From: CAZSMC01 sp964607755
GTDB taxonomy: Bacteria; Zhuqueibacterota; Zhuqueibacteria; Residuimicrobiales; Krinioviventaceae
Assembly (NCBI GenBank): GCA_964607755.1
Contig: CAZSMC010000047.1
Coordinates: forward strand, 1 to 32,187
DNA: 32,187 bases
Direction: 5' to 3'
The notes under the pieces are model-generated. The model did not search any database. It was not told the origin of the DNA and saw only the letters and a list, made by a program, of their open reading frames with translations. The position numbers were made by a program, and so were the translations under genes. Positions 30,738 to 32,187 of the stretch are shown piece after piece; within the stretch, counting starts at the first letter, position 1, and each line of letters opens with the position of its first letter.

Positions 30738-31871
30738 TTACCGTTTCAAGACGTCAACTTTATCTGTTTTTTCCCAGGTAAACGCATTTCCGGTTCGGCC
30801 AAAATGGCCATAAGCTGCCGTTTGTTTGTAAATCGGTCGTCTTAGTTTAAGCATTTCGATAATGCCTCTGGGAGTCAATTGAAAGTTTTCCCGCACAAGT
30901 TTGGCAATTTCCTCTTCAGGAATCTGATTTGTACCAAAGCTTTCCACAAAAACAGAGACAGGCTCGGCAACGCCAATGGCATAGGCCAGTTGAATTTCGC
31001 ATTTTTTTGCCAATCCTGCTGCAACAATATTTTTAGCAATATATCGGGCGGCATAAGTGGCAGAACGGTCGACTTTGGTTGGGTCCTTGCCAGAGAAAGC
31101 ACCGCCTCCGTGTCTCGCATAGCCGCCATAGGTATCGACAATGATTTTACGGCCGGTTAAACCGGCATCTCCCTGCGGACCGCCAGTTACAAAACGGCCA
31201 GTTGGATTGACATGATAAGTAGGACCGGATTTTGGCAACAGATGTTCAGGAATAACGGGGAGAATGATGTGTTCAATAACACCCCGGCGAATTTTTTCCT
31301 GAGAGACCTCAGGAGTATGTTGTGTTGAAACAACCACTGTATCGACTTCTTTTGGTTGATTGTCAACATATTTAACAGTAACCTGAGATTTGCCATCAGG
31401 CAGTAGGTAATCCAGTTCTCCACTTTTACGCACAGTGGCCAATCTTTGTGTTAATTTATGAGCGAGCATAATGGGCAACGGCATAAGTTCCGGTGTTTCA
31501 TCACAAGCAAAACCGAACATCATACCCTGATCACCGGCTCCGTCTTTGTCCACGCCAAGAGCAATATCACTGGATTGCTGGTCAATGCTCGTTAATATCG
31601 CGCACGTTTGGTAATCAAAACCGTAATTTGCATCAACATAGCCAATATCGCGAATGGTTTCGCGGACTATGGTGGGAATGTCTACATAGGTAGAGGTCGT
31701 AATCTCGCCACCAACAAGCGCCATTCCGGTCGTTACGAATGTTTCGCAAGCCACGCGTCCATTGGGGTCATCGGTGAATACACCATCAAGTACGGCATCT
31801 GAAATCTGATCGGCAATTTTGTCCGGATGTCCTTCGGTTACTGACTCGGAAGTGAATAGTATTTCATTCAT
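30738..31871 (-). CDS. metK: S-adenosylmethionine synthetase
   Basis: Makes SAM from methionine and ATP. The 377-aa protein has every family signature: TSESVTEGHPDKIADQISDA (His and Asp of the ATP site), GAGDQGMMFGFACDETPELMP, the flexible-loop region, GGGAFSGKDPTKVDRSA, and the C-terminal domain. The start ATG 31871 is preceded by TTGGAG at a rather long distance of about ten bases. The first gene of the metK-ahcY operon, it supplies SAM for cell methylations and for the stand-alone activation domain encoded upstream in the window. No SAM-I, SAM-II or SAM/SAH riboswitch core was recognised before it. Confidence 0.97.
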   Translation of the reverse strand: MNEILFTSESVTEGHPDKIADQISDAVLDGVFTDDPNGRVACETFVTTGMALVGGEITTSTYVDIPTIVRETIRDIGYVDANYGFDYQTCAILTSIDQQSSDIALGVDKDGAGDQGMMFGFACDETPELMPLPIMLAHKLTQRLATVRKSGELDYLLPDGKSQVTVKYVDNQPKEVDTVVVSTQHTPEVSQEKIRRGVIEHIILPVIPEHLLPKSGPTYHVNPTGRFVTGGPQGDAGLTGRKIIVDTYGGYARHGGGAFSGKDPTKVDRSATYAARYIAKNIVAAGLAKKCEIQLAYAIGVAEPVSVFVESFGTNQIPEEEIAKLVRENFQLTPRGIIEMLKLRRPIYKQTAAYGHFGRTGNAFTWEKTDKVDVLKR

Positions 31872-32187
31872 AAAATAGTCGTCTCCAATTTGTTATTATC
31901 TATTATTAAATTCATAAAAAGACATAAATTACGTCCATCAGTTTTTATATGCGGAAAATATTGTCGTGCTCTATGCCTCATCGACCTGGGAGTAATCAGA
32001 TCGTATCCTATTCTTTCCAGTTTAAAGAGCACATTTTTCAGTGAGGCGTATTTAAATACCTCCGTTACAATGCCAACAATGGATCACAAAACGAGTAAAT
32101 AGCATATTATTATTTCCAAATTTATAGAATGATACAACATTGATGCAGCCAAGAGTTGTGACCCATTGTTTAATTTAGATAGAGCAT
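31868..32187 (-). pseudogene. possible broken or partial ORF upstream of metK
   Basis: Reading the minus strand from the window edge, one frame stays open for 34 codons (A-L-S-K-L-N-N-G-S-Q-L-L-A-A-S-M...), meets TGA at 32086-32084, then stays open for another 71 codons (including EVFKYASLKNVLFKLERIGYDL and SMRHRARQYFPHIKTDGRN). It ends in a TGA that overlaps the metK start as ATGA (31868-31871). One stop in about 105 codons of AT-rich DNA is unusual. No good start codon with an RBS is seen for the 71-codon part. It could be a decayed gene, the 3' end of a gene beyond the window, or chance. The product is not recognised. Otherwise this 316-base stretch holds only the metK leader. Confidence 0.3.

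Noticed and set aside
31890..32102. 70-aa plus-strand frame upstream of metK
   Set aside because: TTG start without an RBS, composition not protein-like, and opposite a more convincing minus-strand frame.
31872..32187. SAM or SAH riboswitch before metK
   Set aside because: No conserved core of SAM-I, SAM-II or SAH riboswitches was recognised by eye on the minus strand; a covariance search would be needed to exclude it.

Overview
The window is a gene-dense piece of a bacterial chromosome, almost certainly from a metagenome assembly: a run of exactly 100 N (2498-2597) is a scaffold placeholder inside a gene. The gene content suggests an anaerobic, diderm member of the FCB group or a neighbouring candidate phylum (KSB1/Calditrichota-like). 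The signs are a GWxTD-domain protein, a Tat-exported TldD, a trimeric NAD-linked [FeFe]-hydrogenase, pyruvoyl arginine decarboxylase with a bacterial deoxyhypusine-synthase-like enzyme, and outer-membrane beta-barrel and TPR proteins next to ExbB/ExbD. The placement is inference; there is no rRNA or other marker gene here.

Layout. (1) 233-2859: tldD and tldE, a metallopeptidase pair; only TldD has a Tat signal and tldE is interrupted by the assembly gap. (2) 3025-4275: a membrane-anchored endonuclease/exonuclease/phosphatase-fold protein. (3) 4478-13144, plus strand: an envelope operon of an outer-membrane barrel, two periplasmic TPR proteins, a small exported protein, an ExbB/TolQ channel, two ExbD/TolR proteins (one with Asn instead of the channel Asp) and an FHA-like/transmembrane/TonB-like transducer. 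The set resembles the Agl-Glt trans-envelope machine of Myxococcus. (4) 13218-14231, minus: a trypsin-fold peptidase without a signal peptide. (5) 14336-17473, plus: a polyamine operon of an ECF-type membrane protein, PdaD, a DHS-like enzyme and agmatinase, consistent with arginine -> agmatine -> putrescine -> homospermidine. (6) 17489-20452, minus: ECF sigma factor, zinc-finger anti-sigma factor and a GWxTD protein. (7) 20946-28852, plus: hydB-hydA-hydC, followed with a 4-nt overlap by a UroD/MtaA-type methyltransferase, a corrinoid protein, a homocysteine S-methyltransferase domain protein and a stand-alone MetH reactivation domain. (8) 28887-29257, minus: a hicBA toxin-antitoxin pair. (9) 29447-31871, minus: metK-ahcY, ending at a clear intrinsic terminator. 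The right edge carries a broken open frame upstream of metK.

Regions 7 and 9 together encode most of a methionine/SAM cycle: homocysteine methylation by a MetH broken into separate proteins, SAM synthesis, and SAH hydrolysis back to homocysteine. No pterin-binding (methyl-folate) domain is present. A UroD-family methyltransferase sits where the corrinoid methyl donor enzyme would be expected, translationally coupled to a hydrogenase. This and the Agl-Glt-like envelope operon are the two most promising systems. No rRNA, tRNA, CRISPR array or insertion sequence was recognised.
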